From positions 1 to 28,533 of the forward strand of contig LSIG01000086.1 of NCBI GenBank assembly GCA_001556125.1: 28,533 nt of DNA, given 5' to 3'. The notes under the pieces were generated by a model. That model did no database searches. It was given only the letters and a program-made list of their open reading frames with translations, and was not told where the DNA came from. Origin of the DNA: Rhizobiales bacterium CCH10-E5 (GTDB lineage Bacteria > Pseudomonadota > Alphaproteobacteria > Rhizobiales > Beijerinckiaceae). A program made the translations under genes and the position numbers. The number at the start of each line of letters is the position of its first letter. Position 1 is the first letter of the stretch. Positions 22,097-28,533 of the stretch are shown here, one piece after another.

Positions 22097-23025
22097 CAGA
22101 GCTTCTGGCCGGCGGAGAGCCGCGCCCCGCGCAGGAACTCGGCGCCGCTGACCGGCCGCCCGCCCGCCCGCTGGACCTGAAGCAGCTTCACCGCCCCTTC
22201 CGCGCAGGCGACGGTCCCTTCGTCGTCGAGCAACATGCCGGGCTCGGCCGCACCGCCGGCGAGTGCCGTGCGCAGGACCTTGAGCCGCTCGGGGCCCTTG
22301 CCGAGATCGATCTCGGCAAAGGCGCCGGGAAAGGGCGCGAGCCCTCGGACGAGATCGTGGACCTGCCGGGCCGGGCGGGCCCAGTTCAGCTTCGCCTCGG
22401 CATTGGCGATCTTGGCGGCGTAGGTCATGCCCTCTTCCGGCTGCGGCGTGAACTGCAGGCCGCCGCGCCCCAGCGCGGCGAGCGCACGGACCATCAGATC
22501 GGCGCCCAGCGGCGCCAGCCGGTCGTGTAGTTCGCCGGAGGTCATGTCGGGGCCGATCTCGAGCCGCTCGACCATGCCGACAGGGCCGGTGTCGAGGCCG
22601 GCCTCCATCTTCATCACGCACACCCCGCTCTCGGCGTCGCCGGCCATCACGGCGCGCTGGATCGGCGCGGCGCCACGCCAGCGCGGCAGCAGCGAGGCAT
22701 GAAGGTTGAGGCAGCCGAGCTCCGGGATGTCGAGGATCGCCTGCGGCAGGATCATGCCATAGGCGACGACGACCGCGACATCGGCCTGGTGGGAGGCGAT
22801 CTGCTCGGCCACCTCGCGCGTCTTCAGGGTCGATGGCGTGAAGACGGGGATGCCGAAGCGTTCGGCCGCCCTGTGCACCGGCGAGGGCTTCAGTTCGAGG
22901 CCCCGCCCCGCCTGCGCCGGGGCGCGGGTGTAGCAGCTGACGACCTCGTGCCCCTGGCCGATGATTTCGGTCAGCGTCGGCACCGCGAAGTCGGGCGTGC
23001 CCATGAAGATGACGCGCAAACTCAT
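22096..23025 (-). CDS. fmt: Methionyl-tRNA formyltransferase
   Basis: Formylates initiator Met-tRNA with 10-formyl-tetrahydrofolate, needed for efficient translation start. The 309-residue protein begins [18 protein letters not shown], carries LKPSPVH, and has the catalytic set N107, H109 ([18 protein letters not shown]) and D145 (GLDTGPV). The C-terminal OB-like tRNA-binding domain runs from about 205 to the end. It is coupled to truA downstream. The deformylase gene def lies about 195 bases further along, separated only by the repeat at 23079-23194, and has the same orientation; formylation and deformylation are functionally paired. Confidence 0.96.
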   Translation of the reverse strand: MSLRVIFMGTPDFAVPTLTEIIGQGHEVVSCYTRAPAQAGRGLELKPSPVHRAAERFGIPVFTPSTLKTREVAEQIASHQADVAVVVAYGMILPQAILDIPELGCLNLHASLLPRWRGAAPIQRAVMAGDAESGVCVMKMEAGLDTGPVGMVERLEIGPDMTSGELHDRLAPLGADLMVRALAALGRGGLQFTPQPEEGMTYAAKIANAEAKLNWARPARQVHDLVRGLAPFPGAFAEIDLGKGPERLKVLRTALAGGAAEPGMLLDDEGTVACAEGAVKLLQVQRAGGRPVSGAEFLRGARLSAGQKL

Positions 23026-23078
23026 ACGCTGGATGTTACCTCAACTGGGCAGGGATGGCCCGCCGCCTGATCATCTGA

Positions 23079-23194
23079 GCCCTCATCCTGAGGAGCCGCG
23101 AAGCGGCGTCTCGAAGGATGATCCAGGAGGCTCCGGAACCATCGGGAGCATCCTTCGAGACGCGCTCGTGCCGAGCGCTCCTCAGGATGAGGGC
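23079..23194. repeat. 116-bp palindromic cloverleaf-type intergenic repeat
   Basis: The element has perfect 18-base terminal inverted arms, GCCCTCATCCTGAGGAGC (23079-23096) and its complement (23177-23194). Inside are a small hairpin GCCGC-GAA-GCGGC (23095-23107), a perfect 14-base stem CGTCTCGAAGGATG/CATCCTTCGAGACG (23107-23120 and 23149-23162), and a seven-base hairpin GCGCTCG-TGC-CGAGCGC (23162-23178). Together these fold like a cloverleaf. Repeats with CCTCATCCTGAGGAG and TCTCGAAGGATG are widespread between genes in Hyphomicrobiales, from memory. No transposase is present, so it would move, if at all, by help in trans. It occupies the fmt-def gap. Confidence 0.8.
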
Positions 23195-23219
23195 TGCGGA
23201 AGGCCTCGTTTCGCTTGCG

Positions 23220-23807
23220 TCACCCCTCGCGTCGCGCCTGCTTGGCGAAGCGCTTGGTGACGCGCTCGCGCTTCAGGCGCGAGAGATGGTCGATGAACAG
23301 CACGCCGTTCAGATGATCGATCTCGTGCTGGATGCAGGTGGCGAGCAGGCCATCGGCCTCGATCTCCTGCCGCTGTCCGTCGAGATCGGTGTAGGCGACC
23401 CTGACCGAAGCCGGGCGCTCGACCTCCTCATAGTATTCCGGAATCGAGAGGCAGCCTTCCTCGTAGACGCTGCGCTCCTCCGAGGACCAGGTGATCTCCG
23501 GGTTGATGAAGGCCATCGGATTGCGCGGCTGCCGGTCGCGCTTCTCCTGGCTGTCCGGCGCGTCGGAAGTCTCTTCCTCGCCAGCAGCGGCCTCCTCCGG
23601 CTCAGGCGCGCGCTTGACCACGTCGAGCGTCACCACGCGCTTGGGCACGCCGATCTGGATGGCGGCCAGCCCGATCCCGGGCGCGTCGTACATCGTCTCG
23701 AACATGTCGGCGACGAGGGTGCGGATCTCGGGCGTGATCTCGGCCACGGGGGCGGACACCAACCGAAGCTGGGAGTCTGGCAGGATGACGAGCGGGCGGA
23801 TGGCCAT
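23220..23807 (-). CDS. def: Peptide deformylase
   Basis: Removes the formyl group from nascent N-terminal methionine; an Fe2+-dependent hydrolase. The 195-residue protein has motif 1 [10 protein letters not shown] (45-54), motif 2 EGCLSIP with metal ligand C119, and motif 3 [12 protein letters not shown] with H161 and H165 and the catalytic glutamate between them. Between motifs 1 and 2 there is an unusual, highly charged insertion of about 25-30 residues (about 67-97, rich in Glu, Pro, Asp and Arg). The start at 23807 gives [11 protein letters not shown], typical for the family, with only a weak ribosome binding site. It is divergent from rmuC. Confidence 0.94.
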   Translation of the reverse strand: MAIRPLVILPDSQLRLVSAPVAEITPEIRTLVADMFETMYDAPGIGLAAIQIGVPKRVVTLDVVKRAPEPEEAAAGEEETSDAPDSQEKRDRQPRNPMAFINPEITWSSEERSVYEEGCLSIPEYYEEVERPASVRVAYTDLDGQRQEIEADGLLATCIQHEIDHLNGVLFIDHLSRLKRERVTKRFAKQARREG

Positions 23808-23927
23808 GGGGCTGTGTCTGCGCGGTTTCTCGGGTGGTGGACGGGCCACATAAGCGCTCGCGCATCGCGGGTCAAACCGTTCCGCTTTCGTTCGAATTGA
23901 TTCACCCGAATCGGCTATCCTCCCGGC

Positions 23928-25112
23928 ATGACAGAGATCGCTTTCACCCTCCTCGACCGGCCGGTGACCTGGGCGCAGGCCGCGCTCGGCTTCGGCATCT
24001 CGACGCTCGGGCTGCTCCTGCTGCTGGCGCTGTCGGCCTGGCGCGGCAGCCGCAGACGGGCGCTGGAGGCGCTGATCGCCGCCGAGAGGGCTCGCGAGAC
24101 CGACGACAAGGTCGCCGAGATGAACCGCCTGCAGGCGGAGCTGACCGGCCGGATGCAGACCATGGCCGAGATCCTCTCGACGCGGCAGGGCGATCTCGCA
24201 CGCCTCGTCGCCGATCGCATGGAGGGTCTGCGCCATCAGGTCGGCCAGGGTCTGGAACAGAATGTCCGGCAGACCACCGAAAGCCTGGGCAAGCTGCAGG
24301 AGCGGCTCGCGGTAATCGACAGCGCTCAGAAGAACCTGACCAGCCTCACCTCCGAAGTGGTCACGCTGCGCGACGTGCTCTCCAACAAGCAGGCGCGCGG
24401 CGCCTACGGCCAGGGTCGCATGGAGGCGATCATCCGGGACGGGCTGCCCGGCGCCTTCTTCGCCTTCCAGCCGCAGCTCTCCAACGGCAAGCGGCCGGAC
24501 TGCCTGGTGACGCTGCCCGGCGACGGGCGCGGGCTCGTCATCGACGCCAAGTTCCCGCTGGAGAGCTTCACGCAATTGCGGGAGGCCCGTGGCGAGGAGA
24601 CGCGAAAGGCGGCTGCCGCGCGCGTCCGCAACGATGTCGGCGTGCATGTGAAGGACATCGCCGAGCGCTATTTCCTGCCCGGCGAGACGCAGGACCTCGC
24701 CTTGCTCTTCGTGCCGTCGGAATCGATCTATGCCGATTTGCACGAGCATTTCGACGACGTGATCCAGAAGGCGCATCGCGCCCGGATCATGATCGTCTCG
24801 CCCTCGCTGCTGGCGCTCGCGATCCAGCTGATGCAGTCGCTGGTGCGCGATGCGCGGATGCGGGAAGAGGCGCAGGTGATCCAGAGCGAGGTCGGCAAGC
24901 TGCTGGCCGATGTCCGGCGGCTGGCCGAGCGTGCGGAGAAGCTCGATCAGCATTTCCGCCAGGCGCAGGACGATGTGGCCGGGCTGCGCACCTCGGCCGG
25001 CAAGATCGCCAGCCGCGGCGAGCGCATCGTGGCGCTCGATTTCGACGAGGCGAAGGGCGAGCCGACGCTGCCCTTCGTCGAGGGGCTCGCCGTGAAAAAG
25101 GCCGCGGAATGA
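23928..25112 (+). CDS. rmuC: RmuC-family DNA recombination protein
   Basis: RmuC limits rearrangements at inverted repeats and is thought to be a nuclease-like protein. The 394-residue protein has an N-terminal membrane anchor (about 16-38, [20 protein letters not shown]), a long coiled coil (about 45-130) and the RmuC domain (about 130-345) with [14 protein letters not shown] and [11 protein letters not shown], resembling a PD-(D/E)xK core. The domain faces the cytoplasm. TATCCT lies seven bases before the ATG and no clear Shine-Dalgarno is present, so initiation may be leaderless, although no good -35 is seen. It is divergent from def, a pairing often seen in related genomes, and convergent with the OsmC gene, 12 bases away. 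Confidence 0.92.
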   Translation: MTEIAFTLLDRPVTWAQAALGFGISTLGLLLLLALSAWRGSRRRALEALIAAERARETDDKVAEMNRLQAELTGRMQTMAEILSTRQGDLARLVADRMEGLRHQVGQGLEQNVRQTTESLGKLQERLAVIDSAQKNLTSLTSEVVTLRDVLSNKQARGAYGQGRMEAIIRDGLPGAFFAFQPQLSNGKRPDCLVTLPGDGRGLVIDAKFPLESFTQLREARGEETRKAAAARVRNDVGVHVKDIAERYFLPGETQDLALLFVPSESIYADLHEHFDDVIQKAHRARIMIVSPSLLALAIQLMQSLVRDARMREEAQVIQSEVGKLLADVRRLAERAEKLDQHFRQAQDDVAGLRTSAGKIASRGERIVALDFDEAKGEPTLPFVEGLAVKKAAE

Positions 25113-25124
25113 GCGGCCGGGTGA

Positions 25125-25634
25125 TCAGGCGACCGACAGCGTCGCGCTGAGCTCGGGCTTCACATTGAGAGTCTGGAAGACGACGCAGTAGCGCTCGGTC
25201 AGCTTCAGCAGCGTGTCGAGCTTCTCCTGCGGCGCCTCGGTCTCGACCTCGAAGGACAGCCGGATCGCCTTGAAGCCGACGGCGGCATCCTTGGCGACGC
25301 CGAGCGTGCCGCGGAAGTCGAGATCGCCCTCGGCATGGACGACGCCCTTCTTCAGCTCGATCTCGAGGGCGGTCGCCACCGCCTTGAGCGTCACACCGGC
25401 GCAGGCGACGAGCGCCTCCAGCAGCATGTCGCCAGAGCAGAGTTCGGCACCGGAGCCGCCGGTCGCCGGGTGCAGCCCCGCCAGCGCGATGGCACGGCCG
25501 GTCTCGACCTTGCAGGCGATATGCTGGTCGTCGAGTTCGCCCTTGGCCTTCAGGGTGACGACGGCCGCATTGGGGTCGGCGCGGTAGGAATCCTTGAGCG
25601 GCGCCTGCAGGGCGCGGAGAGCGGTGACGTCCAT
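25125..25634 (-). CDS. OsmC/Ohr-family protein
   Basis: A 169-residue member of the OsmC superfamily, thiol-dependent peroxidases that reduce organic hydroperoxides. The two conserved cysteines are visible: one in LVACAGVTLKAVA on the central helix and one in LTERYCVVFQTL near the C-terminus. LHPATGGSGAELCSGDMLLEA carries the helix entry. Several OsmC-like proteins have no proven peroxidase activity, so the substrate is uncertain. The start at 25634 has AAGG ten bases upstream; the longer frame has no homology. It is divergent from the BrnT/BrnA pair. Confidence 0.88.
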   Translation of the reverse strand: MDVTALRALQAPLKDSYRADPNAAVVTLKAKGELDDQHIACKVETGRAIALAGLHPATGGSGAELCSGDMLLEALVACAGVTLKAVATALEIELKKGVVHAEGDLDFRGTLGVAKDAAVGFKAIRLSFEVETEAPQEKLDTLLKLTERYCVVFQTLNVKPELSATLSVA

Positions 25635-25725
25635 GGTGTCAGACCTTGCATGACAGGAAGCGGGCTGCTGGGCGGATAGCGTCATTCGGCTGCTGTGGCC
25701 AGAGCCGCGCGATCGCGCCGCAGCC

Positions 25726-25753
25726 TTGCCGCATCTACATGATCATGTAGACT
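25726..25753 (+). promoter_or_regulatory. Putative brnTA promoter
   Basis: TTGCCG (25726-25731) and TAGACT (25748-25753) are spaced by 16 bases and each match the sigma-70 consensus at four of six positions. Transcription would start close to the brnT ATG at 25760, and there is no Shine-Dalgarno before it, which suggests leaderless translation. The operator palindrome fills most of the spacer. Confidence 0.4.
25734..25751. promoter_or_regulatory. 18-bp perfect palindrome, likely BrnA operator
   Basis: TCTACATGATCATGTAGA is an exact palindrome ending eight bases before the brnT start. GCATC (25731-25735) and GATGC (25755-25759) add outer symmetry. BrnA-type antitoxins with the ribbon-helix-helix fold repress their own operon by binding such repeats, so this is the probable autoregulatory operator. 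The palindrome is directly seen; the binding is inference. Confidence 0.65.
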
Positions 25754-25759
25754 TGATGC

Positions 25760-26053
25760 ATGGGATTTGATGAGCGCTGCAGTTGGGACGACGGCAAGCG
25801 AAGCCAGAATCGGATCAATCACGGCTATGATTTCGCTGATCTGCATGTCGTGTTCGACGGACGCTTCGTCGTGACCCGTGCCGATCATCGCTTCGACTAC
25901 GGCGAGGATCGCTACAACATGCTGGTCGAATTCGAGGGGCGCGTGATCAACGTGACCTTCACCCCCCGCGCGGCACGTATGCACCTGATTTCGGCGCGCC
26001 CCGCCAGCAGGGACGAGAGGAGCATCTATCATGAGCGCCAAGCCAGCCGGTAA
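25760..26053 (+). CDS. brnT: BrnT-family toxin (RNase)
   Basis: Toxin of a type II toxin-antitoxin system; BrnT has a RelE-like ribonuclease fold that blocks translation. The 97-residue protein shows the family layout: WDDGKRSQNRINHGYDFAD at the start, VVFDGRFVV, DYGEDRYNML, a strand RVINVTFTPRAARMHLISARPAS, and the final DERSIYHER. The start at 25760 leaves no ribosome binding site, consistent with leaderless translation. The toxin precedes and overlaps the antitoxin by 23 bases, the normal BrnT/BrnA order. It is divergent from the OsmC gene. Confidence 0.9.
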   Translation: MGFDERCSWDDGKRSQNRINHGYDFADLHVVFDGRFVVTRADHRFDYGEDRYNMLVEFEGRVINVTFTPRAARMHLISARPASRDERSIYHERQASR

Positions 26054-26321
26054 GCTAGGCCGCGCCAGCGACCACGAACGGATCGCTGCGCTGTCGGACG
26101 ACGAGATCGAGGCCATGGCCCGCGCCGACGCCGACAATCCGGCGACCCGCCGCGAGGACTGGGCGGAGGCCTTCATTGGGCTGCCACCGCAGAAGACGCC
26201 GGTCAACGCCAAGTTCGACGAGGATGTGGTGACTTGGTTCAAGGCACAGGGCCGCGGCTACCAGACGCACATGAACGCGGTTTTGCGGCACTACATGGAA
26301 ACCCATCGCAAGACGGGTTGA
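26031..26321 (+). CDS. brnA: BrnA-family antitoxin
   Basis: Antitoxin and likely repressor partner of BrnT. The 96-residue protein has an N-terminal region that would wrap the toxin (ALSDDEIEAMARADADNPATRREDW) and a C-terminal ribbon-helix-helix DNA-binding domain, beginning KTPVNAKFDEDVVTWFKAQGRG and ending YQTHMNAVLRHYMETH. This corresponds to the DUF4415/BrnA family. The ATG at 26031 lies inside the end of brnT and has AGAGGAG eight bases upstream (26016-26022), a strong site that should favour antitoxin synthesis. Confidence 0.9.
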   Translation: MSAKPAGKLGRASDHERIAALSDDEIEAMARADADNPATRREDWAEAFIGLPPQKTPVNAKFDEDVVTWFKAQGRGYQTHMNAVLRHYMETHRKTG

Positions 26322-26327
26322 GAGCCC

Positions 26328-27110
26328 TCACCACCACATCCCGGCCGTCTCGGCGGCCTTCTGCTGGTGCGGGGCCTCGTCACGCAGCGAACGATCCAGG
26401 CTGCGCAGCACCTCGCGCTTGGCGGCCTCGAACGCCGGCGAGAGCCGGTCGCGCGGGCGGGCGAGCGGGTTGTCGAATTCGTCGAAGATGCGGCCGGGCT
26501 TGGGCTGCATCACCACGATCCGGTCCGCCAGCGTCACCGCCTCCTCGACGTCATGGGTGACCATGACCACCGTCGGCCGGCTTTCGACCCACAGGGCGAG
26601 CAGGTGGCCATGGAGGCTGGCGCGGGTGGTGGCGTCGAGCGCCGAGAAGGGCTCGTCCATCAGCAGCAGCTTGGGGCGGGTCACAAGGGCGCGGGCGATG
26701 GCGACGCGCTGCTGCTGGCCGCCGGAGAGTTCGCGCGGCCAGCGCCGATCATAACCGCCAAGGCCCACCCGCACGAGCGCGTTGGTGACCAGTCCCTCCC
26801 GCTCGAAGGCCGAGAGATGCGAGAGGCCGAAGCCGACATTCTCCGCGACCGACAGCCAGGGGAAGAGGCGCGGCTCCTGGAAGATCACGCCGACATCGGC
26901 GCGCGGCTCGGCGATCGTGTCGCCGTCGAGCAGGATGCGCCCGGCGCTCGGCCGGTCGAGACCGGCGATCAGCCGCAGCAAGGTGGTCTTGCCGCAGCCG
27001 GAGCCGCCGACCAGCGCGAGGATCTCCCCCTGCGCGACGTCGAGCGTGACGGTCGACAGCGCCTGCGTGCCGTCGGCATAGGTTTTCGACAGGGTCTCGA
27101 AGCTCAGCAT
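26328..27110 (-). CDS. ABC transporter ATPase, nitrate/sulfonate/taurine type
   Basis: Cytoplasmic ATPase of an importer in the SsuB/TauB/NrtD family. The 260-residue protein has Walker A GGSGCGKTT (35-43), a Q-loop in FQEPRLFPW (77-85), which is typical of this family, signature LSGGQQQR (128-135), Walker B LLLMDEP (148-154) and the H-loop in VTHDVEEA. A C-terminal extension of about 30 residues is charged. It is last of the three-gene set, 11 bases after the permease. The substrate is not decided by the sequence; aliphatic sulfonates are the likeliest because of the binding protein upstream. Confidence 0.9.
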   Translation of the reverse strand: MLSFETLSKTYADGTQALSTVTLDVAQGEILALVGGSGCGKTTLLRLIAGLDRPSAGRILLDGDTIAEPRADVGVIFQEPRLFPWLSVAENVGFGLSHLSAFEREGLVTNALVRVGLGGYDRRWPRELSGGQQQRVAIARALVTRPKLLLMDEPFSALDATTRASLHGHLLALWVESRPTVVMVTHDVEEAVTLADRIVVMQPKPGRIFDEFDNPLARPRDRLSPAFEAAKREVLRSLDRSLRDEAPHQQKAAETAGMWW

Positions 27111-27121
27111 CGAGGGCTCAC

Positions 27122-27955
27122 TCAGAGTTTGTCGCGGGCCGTGTCCTGCCAGGCGAGAACCGGCCGCGTGAGGGCGACGAGCACGCCATCGGCCAGCTTA
27201 CCGAGCACGGCGAAGCTGATGATGGCCGCGATGATGGTGTCGGGCCGGCCGAGCTGCTGGCCGTCGACGAGGAGGTAGCCGAGCCCTTCGCTGGCGCCCA
27301 TGATCTCGGCTGCGACCACGAACATGAAGCCCAGCCCCAGCCCCGAGCGCAGTGCCGTGATCCAGGCCGGCAGGATCGCCGGCAGCAGCACCCGTCGCGC
27401 CATCGCCAGCCGCCCCAGCCGGAAGACGCGACCGACCTCGACGATCTTGCGGTCGATGCCCTGGATCGCCGCGGCGACACCGAGATAGACCGGGAAGAAC
27501 ACGCCGACCGCGATCAGCGCGACCTTCGACGCCTCGAAGATGCCGAGCCAGAGGATGAAGAGCGGCACCCACGCGATCGAGGGAATGGCGCGCAGGGCCT
27601 GAAGCGTCGGGTCGATCAGGCCGCGCGCCACCGGAAGCGCACCGGTGATGGCGCCGAGCAGGGTGCCCGCCGCAGCGCCGAGGGCAAACCCGGCCGCAAC
27701 CCGCCAGAGCGTCGCCGCGGCATGGGTGAAGAGTTCGCCCGAAGCCGCGAGAGACCACAGGGTGGCCCCGACCACGCTCGGCGGCGGCATCAGCCGGCCA
27801 TTGGCGAAGCCTGATCTGACGGCGACCTCCCACAGCACGGCCAGAACGACCGGCAGCGCAAACCCCGCCAGCGCTAGGCCGGGACGACGGGGCCGAGGCC
27901 GGGCGGGATCGCCCTGCTCGCCCAGCCCTGCCGTCTCGATCCCGAGCGCGCTCAT
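27122..27955 (-). CDS. ABC transporter permease, SsuC type
   Basis: Inner-membrane channel of the importer. The 277-residue protein begins with a cytoplasmic ~28-residue tail, then about six membrane segments; the first is LALAGFALPVVLAVLWEVAV. The permease motif that contacts the ATPase is EVGRVFRLGRLAMARRVLLP (about 190-209). ALRAIPSIAWVPLFILWLG before it is characteristic of SsuC/TauC/NrtB permeases. It lies 16 bases after the binding protein and 11 before the ATPase, so the three genes form an operon. Confidence 0.9.
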   Translation of the reverse strand: MSALGIETAGLGEQGDPARPRPRRPGLALAGFALPVVLAVLWEVAVRSGFANGRLMPPPSVVGATLWSLAASGELFTHAAATLWRVAAGFALGAAAGTLLGAITGALPVARGLIDPTLQALRAIPSIAWVPLFILWLGIFEASKVALIAVGVFFPVYLGVAAAIQGIDRKIVEVGRVFRLGRLAMARRVLLPAILPAWITALRSGLGLGFMFVVAAEIMGASEGLGYLLVDGQQLGRPDTIIAAIISFAVLGKLADGVLVALTRPVLAWQDTARDKL

Positions 27956-27971
27956 CCGATCCCAGCGTGGG

Positions 27972-28533
27972 TCAGTTGGTGACGGCGAAGCTGCGGTCGA
28001 GCAGATCGTCGACCACGGCCTTCACATCGGTCTTGGCGGGCACGACGCCCGCCTCCTGCAGCGCGAGGCCGGCCGCGATGATGGTCTCGGCCTGCGCTGA
28101 CCCGATGCTGGAATGCGTGAGTTCGGTCCGGGTGAGCTGTCGCTCGATCACGGCGTCCGACAGCTTGGTGTAGGTGACCAGGGTCTTCTTCAGCTCGGCC
28201 GGATTGGCGAGAGCATAGGTCCGCGCCTGCTCATAGGCGGCCAGCACCTTGCGGACGAGGGCTGGATTTTCCTTGGCGAAGGCCTCCCGGACATTGAGGA
28301 TACCCCAGGTGTTGTCGGCGGCCTTGCGGTGGAAGAGCTTCGCGCCGCTCTCGACCTCGGCGGCGGCCATCAGCGGGTCGAGACCGGCCCAGGCGTCGAC
28401 ATCGCCGCGCTCGAGCGCGAGGCGCCCGTCGGCGTGCTGCAGGAGAACCAGCTTGACGTCCTTCTCGGTCAGCTTGGCCTCAGAGTCCGTCCCGGAACTC
28501 ATGACGCTCGCGCGATGCGGCGGATAAGAACCA
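27972..28533 (-). CDS. Substrate-binding protein of the SsuA type (5' end outside window)
   Basis: C-terminal ~187 residues of a periplasmic binding protein of the SsuA/NrtA family; the frame stays open to the right edge, so signal peptide and N-lobe are missing. The family block LTEKDVKLVLLQHADGRLALERGDVDAWAGLDPLMA is present but for length is only located here (about 28370-28480), followed by NVREAFAKENPALVRKVLAAYEQAR. An ATG at 28502 exists but is internal. The ~20 residues before LTEKDVK (SYPPHRASVMSSGTDSEAK) look less like the family than the rest, so a divergent stretch or an upstream frameshift is possible. Sulfonate specificity is inferred from resemblance to SsuA. Confidence 0.85.
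   Translation of the reverse strand, partial: GSYPPHRASVMSSGTDSEAKLTEKDVKLVLLQHADGRLALERGDVDAWAGLDPLMAAAEVESGAKLFHRKAADNTWGILNVREAFAKENPALVRKVLAAYEQARTYALANPAELKKTLVTYTKLSDAVIERQLTRTELTHSSIGSAQAETIIAAGLALQEAGVVPAKTDVKAVVDDLLDRSFAVTN

Noticed and set aside
24061..24600. Possible mobile element around rmuC because of the nearby repeat
   Set aside because: No transposase, target duplication or second repeat copy is visible; fmt, def and rmuC are in their usual neighbourhood.
23220..24953. 577-codon minus-strand frame continuing def into the rmuC region
   Set aside because: The part beyond 23807 is antisense to rmuC. The known Def start MAIRPL and length fit a start at 23807.

Overview
The window is a gene-dense, GC-rich stretch of alphaproteobacterial chromosome, most likely from the Hyphomicrobiales. 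A Bosea-like genome is my best guess, from overall resemblance only. The main grounds are the order rnd-lptC-lptA-lptB-rpoN-hpf-ptsN, the fmt/def/rmuC neighbourhood, an EF-P starting [13 protein letters not shown], a short RNase D, and a palindromic intergenic repeat common in this order. Almost all of it is housekeeping chromosome. I see no prophage, insertion sequence, CRISPR array, rRNA or tRNA gene.

Layout. (1) 1-5578, minus strand: anmK, two tandem DUF1330 genes, pyrF, a DsbA/FrnE-like oxidoreductase, epmB and epmA; a strong promoter at the left edge points out of the window. (2) 5694-6873, plus strand: efp, divergent from epmA, ending in a clear intrinsic terminator, then a DUF1993 gene. 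efp, epmA and epmB make up an EF-P beta-lysylation module. (3) 7132-9899: two tandem plus-strand paralogues of an unnamed family. Their core resembles the C-terminal domain of plant IQM (IQ-motif) proteins, and they end in a variable linker and a near-identical 13-residue tail. This is the most unusual part of the window. (4) 9915-12597, minus strand: a glyoxalase-II-like metallo-hydrolase, a small secreted four-cysteine protein and class I fumarase. (5) 12724-18853, minus strand: ptsN, hpf, rpoN, lptB, lptA, lptC and rnd, which link LPS transport, sigma-54, ribosome hibernation and nitrogen-PTS functions. (6) 19062-21332, plus strand: a DUF805 membrane protein, dapE and an unnamed membrane protein. 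(7) 21359-23807, minus strand: truA, fmt, a cloverleaf-like repeat and def, with divergent rmuC (23928-25112). (8) 25125-26321: an OsmC-family gene and, divergent from it, a BrnT/BrnA toxin-antitoxin pair behind a perfect 18-bp palindrome. (9) 26328-28533, minus strand: an SsuBCA-type ABC importer whose binding-protein gene runs off the right edge.

Non-coding signals include a hairpin enclosing the pyrF ribosome binding site, a folded leader before hpf, a GAAA-capped hairpin before the 20742 gene, and the 116-bp cloverleaf repeat. No intergenic gap exceeds 300 bases. The two largest, 6874-7131 and 8449-8714, flank the first IQM-like gene; I see no gene in either.
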